A DNA stretch of 64,000 nucleotides from Haplomitrium mnioides. Taxonomy: Eukaryota; Marchantiophyta; Haplomitriopsida; Calobryales. This document shows positions 49,101 through 60,132 of this stretch, piece after piece. The DNA lies in contig JBNGIS010001449.1 of NCBI GenBank assembly GCA_049999725.1, positions 1 to 64,000 on the forward strand, given 5' to 3'. Positions within the stretch are counted from its first letter, which is position 1, and every line of letters begins with the position of its first letter. The notes under the pieces are model-generated. The model saw nothing but the letters and a program-made list of their open reading frames with translations. It was not told the origin of the DNA and did not search any database. The position numbers and the translations under genes are program-made.

Positions 49101-49337
49101 GTCTTGAACTGTACTTCTTCAGGGATCACTGTTAAGATCTGTAGCTATGACGAGTCAGACCGCATGACAGGCAATACTGAGCATAAAACCCTTTACACAG
49201 AAGAAGATTTTCGAGAGTTTTTAACTCGGAGGGGGTGGTGCGGCCTTAGAGAAGTGGGAGGGTTCAGGGACATTGAGAGTTTAGAAGAACTTCGCTCAGA
49301 GGCTGTGTATCAACGAGCAGGAATGCTAGGTGCCTAG
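46187..49337 (+). CDS. GT-1: Trihelix transcription factor of the GT-1 clade, 5 exons
   Basis: Exons: 46187-46643, 47905-48012, 48155-48289, 48687-48956 and 49123-49337. They give 394 aa, close to Arabidopsis GT-1, with all introns in phase 1. GT-1 factors bind GT elements (GGTTAA-type) in promoters, including light-regulated ones. The single trihelix DNA-binding domain is at about 40-107, with the three spaced tryptophans W42, W71 and W94 and the GT-1 hallmark [15 protein letters not shown]. The C-terminal half matches GT-1 as well: [26 protein letters not shown] and [11 protein letters not shown] run of 15 glycines (about 243-257) precedes it. Intron 4 has a GC donor (48957-48958); no GT donor keeps the frame. 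Intron 1 is the longest (1.26 kb). Confidence 0.94.
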
Positions 49338-51549
49338 ATGCAGTGTTTTTGGTTACTGAAGTGGGCATGGACATAGTGACATTTCTAGCGTAGTTGATTA
49401 AGTTGAGTTAAGGATGGTCAAGTCACAACGGCAGCATCTTCAGAGATGCACATTGTACACTAGTTAGGGTTGAGGTCTGAAAGAAAATGCCATCAATGAG
49501 GATTACAACTTCTGGGAATTCCCTCACGACGTGTCGCACGTCTCTCATAGGCAGGGAAACGGAAACGGTCTGTCAATCTCACTCTGTCATGATGCATGCA
49601 AGAATGGCACCAGAACAGAAGCTCTCGACTTTTTCTGCACATAATGAGGACAAAGGAGAAAGAATTTTGCAGTTGCATAATTCGGCACACTGATTGTCAA
49701 GCAGCTGTATTTGTCCATCCACCCACCCTGCTGCTGGTGAAACAGGGAGAAGTGGATAAAATAAGGGGAAGCAGAAACTAACTGGATGTGTATCCATCCG
49801 ATTCTCAAGCATCGAGATGGGTGGGTGTCGGAAACGTATCTTTGTATGAGCACTGTATTGTGTACATAGCGTGTGCAAGTCTCGACATACTATATGGGAT
49901 ACGCTGAGAATGATGCAAGCCTGACACTTGTGGCAGCAAGGGCCGGATATGAGGTTGAACTCTCCCACGCCTTTGTTGCAGACCGCCTTCCGATAAGCGT
50001 GGCCGATCTGCGACGGGTTTGATCTTCCAAGAATCTATCAAAGCTTCCATGTCGAGAAGAGCACCGATTTGGATTCCATTTCCAGTTTCTCCGTTGAAGG
50101 GGATAAAACCTGTCGACAGGTCTCTAATAAAGTTAGACGCTTAGCTGTATGAGTCATGAATCTCTCTTGTTTTTTCTGCTTCCATGAAAATGTCTCCAGC
50201 GTGTCTGCCTTTGCCGGCGACATCCCCGCCTCGTAACTTCGCTGTTTATTGACTTTAGAGATTCTTTTCCTTGCTAGATTTCTTTATGCAAGTTTACTTT
50301 GGCTCCGCTACATTTTTAAAGCTTCCGTGGAATTGATTCCGTGGGGAAGATTCTGCTCAAATCTCGAGATCTCTAATTTTACCTTGACACTGCTTCAACC
50401 AACAACTCAACGCACGTATTGGCCTGCTTCCAACAATGTTATTTCCCTTCTTAGCCATCCAAGCATCTCCTGACCGGGTCACTGTATCTTGAATGTGTCG
50501 CATTTTGAATGTATGAGAACTCGTTGTAAGTTTGTGAAAGGGAGGTCTGCGTCTCAGGTGCTGGAATCTAGCTGCCAAGTAAAAGGCTCTTCTTCTTTGG
50601 GCTTATTAACAAAAAAACATGCAAAAGCGAACAGCTTTCGAAGAGTAAGCATTCCGATGCAACGTACTGTTATGGAACAAAACTGTCGTGTAAACCATGC
50701 TCCTCCATTTGTGCTCAGATCCAACCACTTCATTCTTTTTAAGCTTTTGTAGAAAGTTAACGAAATCAAGCAAAGGACAACTGATAACACAGTAACGTTT
50801 GGTCAGCAAAGTGATACCATGGAGAGGATCAAGACTTCGGAATTCAGACTGCGTGTTGCTGAAGTTGTTGATTGACAATTGAAGGAAGCTAAAGTAAGAT
50901 GATGGGTTCAGACTCAGAAGCATAGCTATTTCCACCTTTAATACCACGACAGAGAGACAGACAGAATGACTTCCTAAGATGGTTAAAGGAAACACTACTT
51001 CTTAGGAATAGAAAGACCGAGCGTACATACGAGCAGTACACGTCCCATCGATCTAAACTTGCTCACATGACGATTGGCGTCATCTCTATGCAAGAATTGC
51101 TGCACTACCATGTCGGCCAGATCTAGTCAAATTCTAAAGATGGGAAGCTTAGAGTACAGTGTCGGTGTCTTTATAGGGAAATGGATGGGCAAGAATCCTG
51201 ACACATGGCTGCAGCAACTGCGTGTACGGAAGACCAGCAGCCCAGCCGCCATGCACGAGCTCAAGGGATGGTCGATTTTGGGTTTTGATTTCGGTTTCGA
51301 GTTGTGGAGTTTGTGCTAGAGATGGCTTGACATGATGGTTGTGTTGGAACAACTACTTCAAGAGAATTCACAGTCTCTCAAGTTAACCCAATTTTCAGGG
51401 CTGGGTTCGTGCTTGTGGTTTTCGTGAGTCCATTCGACTACTGAGAATTGGTTGCTGCAATCTTTTTCAATACTGCTACGGGTTGTTGGAAATGTAGCCG
51501 CGCGGAATTTCGACAGATAGTTCCTACCAGCTAACTATCTTCGTGTTCC
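49338..51549. other. Spacer between GT-1 and LSF1
   Basis: It should contain the GT-1 3' UTR and the LSF1 promoter. ORFs on both strands (for example 49579-49968 minus, 51074-51319 plus) have no recognised product. I see no RNA gene or repeat family. Confidence 0.4.
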
Positions 51550-54500
51550 ATGCAGATAATGGCAATAGCACTGGTAGGAAAGTTTGGATTTTGTGCTTGC
51601 AACAACCGGGAGGTCCTCGAGTCATCTCTCACGATCACTAATCGATCTTCTAGTGCCTGGTTCACAGCTGTTGGGAATTCCCACCATTTGCAAACTGCAG
51701 GATGGCAATTAGAAGTTTGCCCAGCTTCGAGATCTTCGGATACGCACTGTACCCTGAAGTTGAACCTCTCGGGATTGTGCCAATTTCCCCATCCCTTGAT
51801 TTTTGACCCGAAGCTAGCTAATCGGGTAGTATCTTGGCCCAGCGGAGAATTTGTGAAGACATGGAGGAAACGAAAGGCAAGTCCAGTGAAGGCAGGCAAT
51901 CAGAGATCCGAGGATTCTCGGCTAGCGACGAAGGACACCCCTAAAATGCATCTGAATGAGTACATGGTCACAGTGGAAAGACCCCTTGGCCTCCGCTTTG
52001 CCCAAACTCTGAGCGGGAAGATATACGTTGAGGCCCTTGCAAAACAGGTGTGTGTTCATATGTACGATCTTATGGAAATATGCTCTAGCAAGTGCTACAC
52101 ACTCTAATGGTAAAAGCTAGAAGCAGCAACTATTACCGCTACACCATCACCTCGAAAGATATTGTCATGGATATTGGGAGAATAATAGAGAAACTTTTCT
52201 TGACAAATCGGCTTTTACGTTTTCTGCATGATACAGGGGAATGCAGAAAAAGAGCGGATCATAATGGTAGGGGACGTGTTGAAGAAGATAAGCGCTGTAT
52301 CTGGTGATTCCCTTGTGGATGTGGAGGACCTGGAAAGCACAAGGTAGACACGATTACCATCTGCTTACAGTCCTTGCTGAGTTCAGCTGAATGAAGTGCC
52401 AAGTCGAAGGATTACACATATTAGATGTAAGTCTTACCAATGAGGAAATCATGCTTATCATCTGCTGTTTCGGAATTTTTAAGGCATTGTAGAAGGTGCT
52501 GGCAATTAGCTGAATCGTGTCAACTGCGATGCACGCACAGAAAAATCAATCATCGAAACAAGTATCCTCTCATGACATTTTCAATGGTAGAATGTGATAG
52601 AGAATCTCTACACTCAGTCGGATGTGTGCTTTATGGGGTTTATACACCCACATATAGGGATGTACTGACTAGAAGGTTGGTTTTGCAAGAGGACAGGCAT
52701 GCAATTCAGACACGAAATGGGCGTGTCAATCTGGTATTTGAGAGATCTTCTCCAACTTTACGGTCCTCATTCAGCACCAATGCAGGGCCCTTCAATGCAG
52801 GTCGTGTCGCAGTGGCAACATGGAACAGCAGTGTTCTAGTGCCACCCTATCAGGCTTCGGACGAAGCAGAAGCGGGTCGCTCAGGGTTTGCAATCTATTC
52901 CTCCAAGTATCTCTCACCCAAGGGTTTGTACAGCGTTGCCAAGGCACCAGGAAATAGTAATGTGGATGCGCGCTACCCACGTTTCAAAGACTATCAGAGA
53001 ACTGAGAATAAGAAGAGCTTTAGAGACAAAGTACTAGAAGTTGTAAATTTATTTAGTGATGAAGACGGAAGTAGGGAAGTCGAATGGAGCCATGGTACCT
53101 TCAAAGAAGACGAATTTATAAATGCTCTGGCAAGAGGCGAAGGAGACTTGGTTTATAATCCCTTTCTCGGCATAAATGTCTCAAAGGTGTGTCTGCAAAG
53201 GGACCTGATTCCCAAATGAAGTTTCCACAGATGTGCTCAGTTTTGTTCAAGGGTTTGCTCATGATTGTGTCGTGATTGCAATGCAGATAACGGAGCATAT
53301 TTTCGTTGGCTCATGTGTGCAATCTGAATCTGACCTTCGCCTCCTCGTGGAAAGATACGTGAGTGGTACTCTAATCTCCTTACTCCAAGATTCTCTTGAA
53401 AATTTTGTGTAAACGCTAGGACAATGAAGTCAGGATCCATCCAGGTGAGAAATGTTTCGCACGAGTGTGGCATTCATCAAAGCACTAACTTTGACTCTGC
53501 CACCCGCAGCGTATAACTGCAATTTTAAACTTGCAGCCCAAAAGTGAGCAGGAGAGTTGGGAAATTGATGGACAGGCGATTGCAAATCTTGCCCAGCAAG
53601 AAGGCCTTGTTGTTATTGACTGCCCGATCAGGTGCTGGGACAAGAAGTGTGACTGTTCTGAATCTGTCTTATAGAAACTATCTATTTTGAGGGTTCAGTA
53701 CTGGAGTGATTGCTCGGATGATTGTTCCACCGATCCATCGAATGAAATCCCTTTTCCACCTGTATTCAAAAATTGATATGCAGCAGCTTCTTTGTCTGGC
53801 TTGCAGGGATGTTGACGCAGTTGATTTGCGTAGGAAGTTACCATATACAGTTGGAGCTTTATACCGATTGCTGCGGAAAGGTCATCGTGTTTTTGTAACC
53901 TGTACAACAGGTCTAGACAGGTCTCCTGCTTGTGTCATAGCATATCTGCACTGGATTCAAGATGTTGCTCTACAAGAAGCAATAGAATACATAAACAATC
54001 TACACCGATGTGGTCCTGACAGGTATTGATTGCTCAACCGTCAGTGTCAGTGTCGATTGAATGTAGAATTCTGAATGTGTTGCATCGTTCTCATGAATTC
54101 CACATTGTCGCCTGTACAGTGTCAAAGTTCTTTATGCATAGGATGCATATGTTACTGATATTCTAGTTGCTGAATTGCGTCCACAGACTGTTATGCTTGA
54201 AGTAGTTACAGCATCAAGCCTAAAAAAATTATTGTTCTGTTCTAGGCCTGCCATAGTTTGGGCAACATGGGATCTGATTGCCATGGCAGAGAAGGAAGAT
54301 CACAAAGGACCGCCTACTCATTCTGTGCAGTTTGTTTGGAACCACGGTTGCAGGGAGGTGAAGATTTGACCTATTTCATTTATTCTTATCCTCAAGTGAC
54401 AGTTTCATAGGCAGAACTCACGCTTTGAATCCTTGATCCACACTACAGTTGCATGGTGCTACATTTCGTTTGAATTTGGCAGTGCAGTAATGAATGTCAT

Positions 54501-55602
54501 TGTTGGCTCTACTATCTACCTAAGACTTTGACATTCCATGTTCAGTCAGTGTACCCACCTTGCGTTGATCTAGGAATGTAGCAGAGTGTCATGAATGCAA
54601 TTTGACAAAGAGCGGTGTAGCTTCCATGCCAAGTATAGGAATATTGCAACTTGCCCCAGTCAAAAAGCCTATGAACGTAGATCAAGGTGGCATTTTCATC
54701 TTGATGCGCCTGCCAAAGTGTGTTCTTTCTGAGCTTAGCTACATTCTTCAGGGCGAAGAGGTACTGTTGGTGGGTGAGTTTCAAGGAGGATGGAATGAGC
54801 CTATCAGGGCAGTGCATGGAAGTGGTCCAAAATACACAGTTGACTTGCGCCTTCCACAGGGAAAGTACGTTGTTTCAGCAATTGTGTCCTAATTACGAAC
54901 TCAATGAAAGAGATTGTCATTTCTGCCAAATCATAACAAGTCTGATGTTGTGAACGCCATACAAGTGAGCAAAAACATGTGTACTGTAGTCAGAGACTGA
55001 GGAGTAACGTATTTCTTGCAGATATCACTATAAGTTTATTGTTGGTGGAGAATGGAAACATTCAGGAAATCTCCCGACCGAAGTGGACAGGTGGGGCAAC
55101 ATTAACAATGTTATTAGAATTGGGGATGTTGCCACCCCTTACTTCAGGAGTCCACATCGTGTACACGTGAAGGTAAATTGCTACCAGGTTTTGACTCAAA
55201 GTTGTAAAGCACATGGCAAAGCACTTCGACATGAATCTGGGCAATCAGAGCTAAACTTTTGGGTGTGGAAAGGGGGAAAGATTTCTGAGATACCTGTGTA
55301 CAGGCTTATGACATTGGCTTGGTAGAGTTAGAAGTCATATCTTGGTGGAATTGACTACACCACGTGATGCTCACCCACAAGGCCAAATCCCGCGTTATGC
55401 TTCTCGTAGGACATTGTCTTGGCATGTTTACGGTTTGGGTTTCTTGACACAAGGTTCAAATGTGTCTGTCTTGTGGCAGGAACTGACAACGATAAAGGTC
55501 ATAGAACGGCCCTTAACAGAGGATGAACGTTTCACGTTGGCTTTTGCTGCCCGCCTGTTGGCCTTCAGAATCGATCCTTCAACATTTTCACCTAAAACAT
55601 AG
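51550..55602 (+). CDS. LSF1: LIKE SEX FOUR 1: PDZ, dual-specificity phosphatase and CBM48 protein, 10 exons
   Basis: LSF1 is a plastid starch-granule protein required for normal starch breakdown; in Arabidopsis it acts mainly as a scaffold for beta-amylases. Exons: 51550-52047, 52237-52343, 52658-53186, 53287-53358, 53510-53631, 53807-54022, 54246-54357, 54752-54864, 55022-55172 and 55480-55602. They give 680 aa with all phases consistent. The N-terminal 120 residues look like a transit peptide. A PDZ-like domain (about 131-220) has the LSF1 signature MHLNEYMVTVERPLGLRF. The phosphatase domain (about 379-540) carries the CX5R loop CTTGLDRSPACVIAYLHW, with Cys475 (53901-53903) and Arg481. A CBM48 (about 553-640) has GEEVLLVGEFQGGW and YHYKFIVGGEW. 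The C terminus has the family motif KVIERPLTEDERFTLA. The active-site loop is intact here. ATG 51559 is an alternative start. Confidence 0.95.
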
Positions 55603-55900
55603 TTTCTCGTGCCTGCTTCCTTGCTTGCTTGCATGCCTTGTGCAATCATTGGCAATTCTTATCTATAAGTGCCACAATATCAATAGTTGAGTCGGTAGAA
55701 TACATGTATGGGTATTTTTGTAGTTAGCTGTACTCGGTAGAACCTGGGTACTTGTTTCTTCCTTATTTTGAGAGTATTTCTAAAAGGGTATTCAATGATC
55801 TCTTGATGAATATTTGTAACAATGTGGGAGTCTTCATAAGAGCATTCAAATATACCCAACACTTTCAACCATTTTTGCATCTACAAGTCACCTTAAAAGC
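55603..55900. other. LSF1 3' flank
   Basis: AT-rich, and probably the LSF1 3' UTR up to the start of the repeat region. No gene was seen. Confidence 0.4.
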
Positions 55901-56170
55901 TGCCTAAAAAGTTGGTGATTCAATTGATAGCAAAAAGTCATTGTGCAGATTTCTGTCATTCAATTGAAAGCAAAAAAGGCAGTGCAAATTTTGTGATTCA
56001 ATTTAAAGCAAAAAAGACATTGTGCAAATTTCGTGATTCAATTTAAAGCAAAAAGATATTGTGCGAATGTAGTGATTCAATTGATAGCAAAAAATTGCAT
56101 TGTGCAAAGTTGGTGATACCACAAAGAAATTGTGCAAATGTCTCAATTGATGGCAAAAAAGACATCATGC
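55900..56170. repeat. Minisatellite array 1 (about 50-60 bp unit)
   Basis: The unit 'gtgattcaattgatagcaaaaa' followed by 'cattgtgcaaatttc' recurs about six times with drift. Confidence 0.75.
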
Positions 56171-57010
56171 AAATTATACTAGATAATAGATCAATCTAAG
56201 AAACCAACATTATCTAACATTCTCATCCACTCCTCATCAAATAAGACTTAAAAGACTTGGATTATGGTAGATCATTTCATCTAGCACTCACTTATTGCTA
56301 GATTGTATCACCTCACCAATTTCTAATCGCATCAACCAACATTCTCACTCATTGCTGATCATATCATGTAAGATTCTCACCCATTGCAAGATCTTCATTT
56401 CTCTACATCTATTGTTAGATCTTATTATCTAACATTCTAACCTTACCAATTGCTACATCACATCATTCTCACTCATTGTTAGAATGTATCATCTAACATT
56501 CTTACTCGTTTGATTCCATCATCTATCAAGCTCGCCTCAACTATTGTGAGACTCTGTCATTTAACATTCTCACCCTACATATTGCTAGTTGATATCATCT
56601 AACATTTTCACCTATTGCTAGATAGTACTATCTAATATCTTAACTCATTGTAACATCGCATCATTAAACATTCCCACTCATTGTTAGATCACATCATCAA
56701 GCAAACTCACTCATTATTGATCAAAACATCTATAACTCTCACCTATTGCTAGATCGTATTTTCTAGCATTTTAAACTATTACGTAGATTGTATGATCTAA
56801 TATTTTCAGCCCACTCGTTGCTAGCTCATATCATTTTGCATTCTCACCTATTACAAGATTGCATCATCCAATATTCTTACTTATTGTTAGATCATATCTA
56901 TTGAAATTTACAATATACCTATTCATAGATTGCATAATTTCAAATTTTGACTCCATCTATCTTTAGATTGCATCTTCTATCATTGTCATCCATTTCTAGA
57001 TCGCATCATC
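56171..57010. repeat. Minisatellite array 2 (about 35-50 bp unit)
   Basis: The unit contains 'attgctagatcgtatcatc' and 'taacattctcacc' and recurs roughly twenty times with many substitutions and small indels. It runs into the inverted promoter-like repeat at 57.0-57.4 kb without a clear border. Confidence 0.7.
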
Positions 57011-57400
57011 AAACATTAATTTTGTAAAATAACTCAAAGACAAACTCCGAATGAGTAACAACTCAGTGTAACTCTCTAAACACAATCTCTCAACCAAATA
57101 CCAATATAGCAACCAACTAACCAAATGCCAAGAAAGGCTATCCTCCAAAGAGAACACAAGAAAATGCTCAAATCAATTGAAAAGAACTCTAAAATGAAGA
57201 GTTTGGCAATGAAACTCTTCTATTTATACTTGAGAAGAAGATGTCATACTATTTACTTTGCTTACAAGTTACTTCCAATTTCAACCCTAAAAATGAGCCT
57301 ATGTTACTTCACTAAAAGTATATTCAAAGGCCAGTAATCCTTATACCACTTTACTAAAAGGATTTCAAAACTAAAATTGATCTTATACCAATCTTATACC
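57010..57400 (-). repeat. Inverted copy of the promoter-like repeat at 1-350
   Basis: Read on the minus strand, this matches 1-350 over most of its length. The match includes 'acttgtaag', 'TATAAATAGAAG' (TATA box at 57231-57238), 'gagttcttttcaat' and 'gagtt.ttactcatt.gga'. On the minus strand the TATA box points into minisatellite array 2. Confidence 0.6.
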
Positions 57401-57614
57401 ACTCACTAAAAGTAATCATGTTTTGGTAGTCACTACTAGTCCCTTCACTCCTCTTTATTTTCTTATAAATAGCACAATATTGTGTTTGTACCAATACATA
57501 ATCCTTGTCTTCAATTCGATAACATTCTCATCATTGCCAAATAGTCGAATATTCATATAATCAAATAACATCTTGAACAATTTGATGGTTAGAAGAAGTC
57601 TCCCGAAAAGCATA

Positions 57615-57709
57615 ATGAAGTGGACTTCCTTTCCAAAAAACCTTTCATTGAGCTTGTGGAAGTCGCTCTTGCTTAATAGCTCATTTTGCCAAATTGAAGT
57701 CCACTTCAT
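57615..57709. repeat. Inverted repeat, 14-bp perfect arms 67 bp apart
   Basis: ATGAAGTGGACTTC (57615-57628) is the exact reverse complement of 57696-57709. It lies just beyond the inverted promoter-like repeat. It might mark an end of a small mobile element, but no target duplication was established. Confidence 0.6.
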
Positions 57710-57977
57710 ATTTTTAATGATCAAGAAGAGCTACAGCCGGAGGAGAAATTTGAACACATTTTGGACTAGAAATAACTTCAAAAATAGAGAAAATACCAAT
57801 CCAAGCTTGAGATAAACTTATGGACTCGAGTATCTAAGGACAAGGGAAGCTCGTGAGTAGAAAACATAACTTGGTTATCTAAAACATAAGAGAAATCACA
57901 ACTATGTTTATCGACATATTGTTTTGCTAATTTTGAACAATAACAAGATGATTAACAACCACTACTTTGAACTAGGA

Positions 57978-58077
57978 NNNNNNNNNNNNNNNNNNNNNNN
58001 NNNNNNNNNNNNNNNNNNNNNNNNNNNNNNNNNNNNNNNNNNNNNNNNNNNNNNNNNNNNNNNNNNNNNNNNNNNNN
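57978..58077. other. Assembly gap of 100 N
   Basis: A run of exactly 100 N, a conventional value for a gap of unknown length. It falls near the start of repeat unit A of the methyltransferase-like array, so unit length across it is uncertain. Confidence 0.9.
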
Positions 58078-58688
58078 AACAATGATATTTTTAATTTCAA
58101 AATTTGATCAAAACATTCAAATCTTATTAGAAACATATTCAATCAAAAAAAGATGCTTAGAAATACAAAGACTTTGAACCGTAGTCTAGAATATTGAAGC
58201 TCATGCGCTTGGAATGCTTAAGTTCTTGCTTGTAGGAACTTTGAACTAGAACCCTAAAGCATATGTGCACTTGGATTGATGAAGCCCTTGTGTGAATAGA
58301 TTGTTGAAGCCAATGCGTGCATGGAACATTAAATCACATGTGTGCATGGACAACAAAAGCCACGGTTGGTTTGCTAAAGCACATCCGCTTATGAACTACT
58401 AAAGCCCATGTGCACAGGGACTAATGAAGCCCTTGCTTGCATGGAATACTGAAATTCACGATTGAAAAATAAACTTGTACAAAAATCCAAATTTTTCGAA
58501 AAGGAACTTCTATGCTAGCATTGACTTCGTTGCTAGTTTTTACAAAAACTAGTAGGTTTTGTTTAAATATCATTTTGCAAAAGAAAATGGATCCTCAAAA
58601 AAATACTTAATAAATTCTATTTGGAATGCAACAAGAATGGAGACCACCATATTTTGTAAAAAAATACTTTATTATTTTGGAAAATACA
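58078..58688. repeat. AT-rich leader and 'tgaagccc.tgcgtgcatggac' repeats of unit A
   Basis: Phrases of the form 'tgaagcccatgtgtgcatgga' recur about eight times at 58.19-58.45 kb. Relatives lie at 60.05-60.2 and 62.2-62.35 kb. The leader at 58078-58150 resembles 62090-62160, as expected if the units are tandem copies. Confidence 0.6.
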
Positions 58689-59760
58689 TCAATCTGATGC
58701 TACAGTTTCAACTTTATCCTCTTCAAGAGTAAGAGTCTCATCTAAATCAATGCCCTGAGAAGCTTCAGCATCCGCAGCCGCAAGAGAATCTTGTTGAGAC
58801 TTTCTAGTTCTAGAAATCACAATAGAATCGTCAGATGCAATAGCAGTACTAGAAGGAACATGCTTCTTATGGTACGCATAGATAGTCTGAGATTTTGTCA
58901 CATCATATGGCAAAGAAGCTATCGTCAAAACTCTCTGAGGAATATAGATAGATTGGCATCCATCATATTCTATGGTGATGCAATTTCATATCAACTTCAG
59001 AGCACACACCAAGTCTGTGCCAAACCCGGAGCAAAGATCTAAGATCCAATCTTGCTCTGTTGGCAAATGGTCAATAAAAAATTTGTACAAAGCCTTAGGC
59101 TTTTGGTACACATTCATATGAGCATCATCTCTTAGATGTTTAAACTTGGCCAAAAGAGCTGACCAGCTGAAAACACTCTACATACTCTAACGATGATAAC
59201 CGCTTGCATCATTGGATTGCAAGTTGAAGAGCTTCATGCTCTGCTTGCCCTCCTTGGTCCAATAGCCCACAATCTAGTACTCGTGGGTGTGAGCAATTCT
59301 AGGACCACCCGAATGATGAATATTGTTTTTGTCCTTGTAGTAATAAAAAAAATCAAAACAATGAAAAGGAAGTGAACGAAAAATCAACAATACAAACAGA
59401 AAAAATCAAAATAAACTTACCAAATACCTTGGTCGATAGCACAGAAAACCCCTCAAATAGCATCCTCAACAATGTCAAATTGTTGAAAAGAATGGATTAT
59501 AACAACATACCAAAAATCAGAAGTTGTAATGGCCATACAAGACAAACCCATGTCAAAAATATCATCCTTGGTGAAGGGTTTGGAATCGTTATGATTGCAT
59601 TCCTTAAGGTTATGACCGTAAGGAATATCAGCAATTGCTAAAGTGAAACATCTAGGTTTCACCAATCCCTTTAATTGTCAAGAATTAGCCTCCTCGTGGA
59701 CTTGATAAAACGCCACATTGAGTCCATCGATATAGAACACCAAGTCCTCGTCTTGCTCTT
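58689..59760 (-). pseudogene. Decayed methyltransferase-like gene, unit A, C-terminal part
   Basis: On the minus strand, the segment at 59665-59453 carries the catalytic-type motif IADIPYGHNL (DIPY codons at 59618-59629). The later segment carries EQDWILDLCSGFGTDLVCALK at about 59010-59060, a SAM-binding motif I, followed by ITIEYDGCQSIYIPQRV. The order DxPY first, motif I second is that of beta-class N4-cytosine/N6-adenine DNA methyltransferases. In-frame stops at 59274-59276 and 58986-58988 interrupt it in places where unit B reads through. An intron probably separates the two motif blocks. I call it a pseudogene. The frame ends with an acidic, Ser-rich tail at 58689. Confidence 0.65.
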
Positions 59761-60132
59761 AATGCCCTCCTTCAATTAGAGGGGCAGTAGCTCAATTTGT
59801 TGCTTTGCTTTCCACTCTTTGGCTTTTTGGCAATGGAGCAGAAAAACAGAACAGTAGGATGCAAGAGAAGGGGGTTGGTCTTGATCTTCAAGCGCTTCTT
59901 TGGCCCCCAATCACTTTTTCCCTTTGCCAACAGCCATCAATTTTTTGGCAAGATGTCGTTTGAATGTTTTGTCCCCGCGTATAGAGCATAAAAGAAAAAG
60001 TCAGAAGAGAAAACAAAAACAAAGACCCTAAATTTTAAATAGAAACAACGATCCATGCGCGCATGGACACTTGAGTCAATGTGCAAATGGACTCAAGTGT
60101 CCATGCACGTATGGACTCAAGATTCCCTGTAC

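Noticed and set aside
55900-57010. CRISPR-like array
   Set aside because: The repeats drift too much, have no constant-length spacers, and the DNA is from a plant nucleus.
58791-59042. A bacterial restriction-modification island at 58-64 kb
   Set aside because: The methyltransferase motifs are there, but the units are AT-rich, probably intron-bearing, broken by stops and repeated within plant repeats; no restriction gene was seen.
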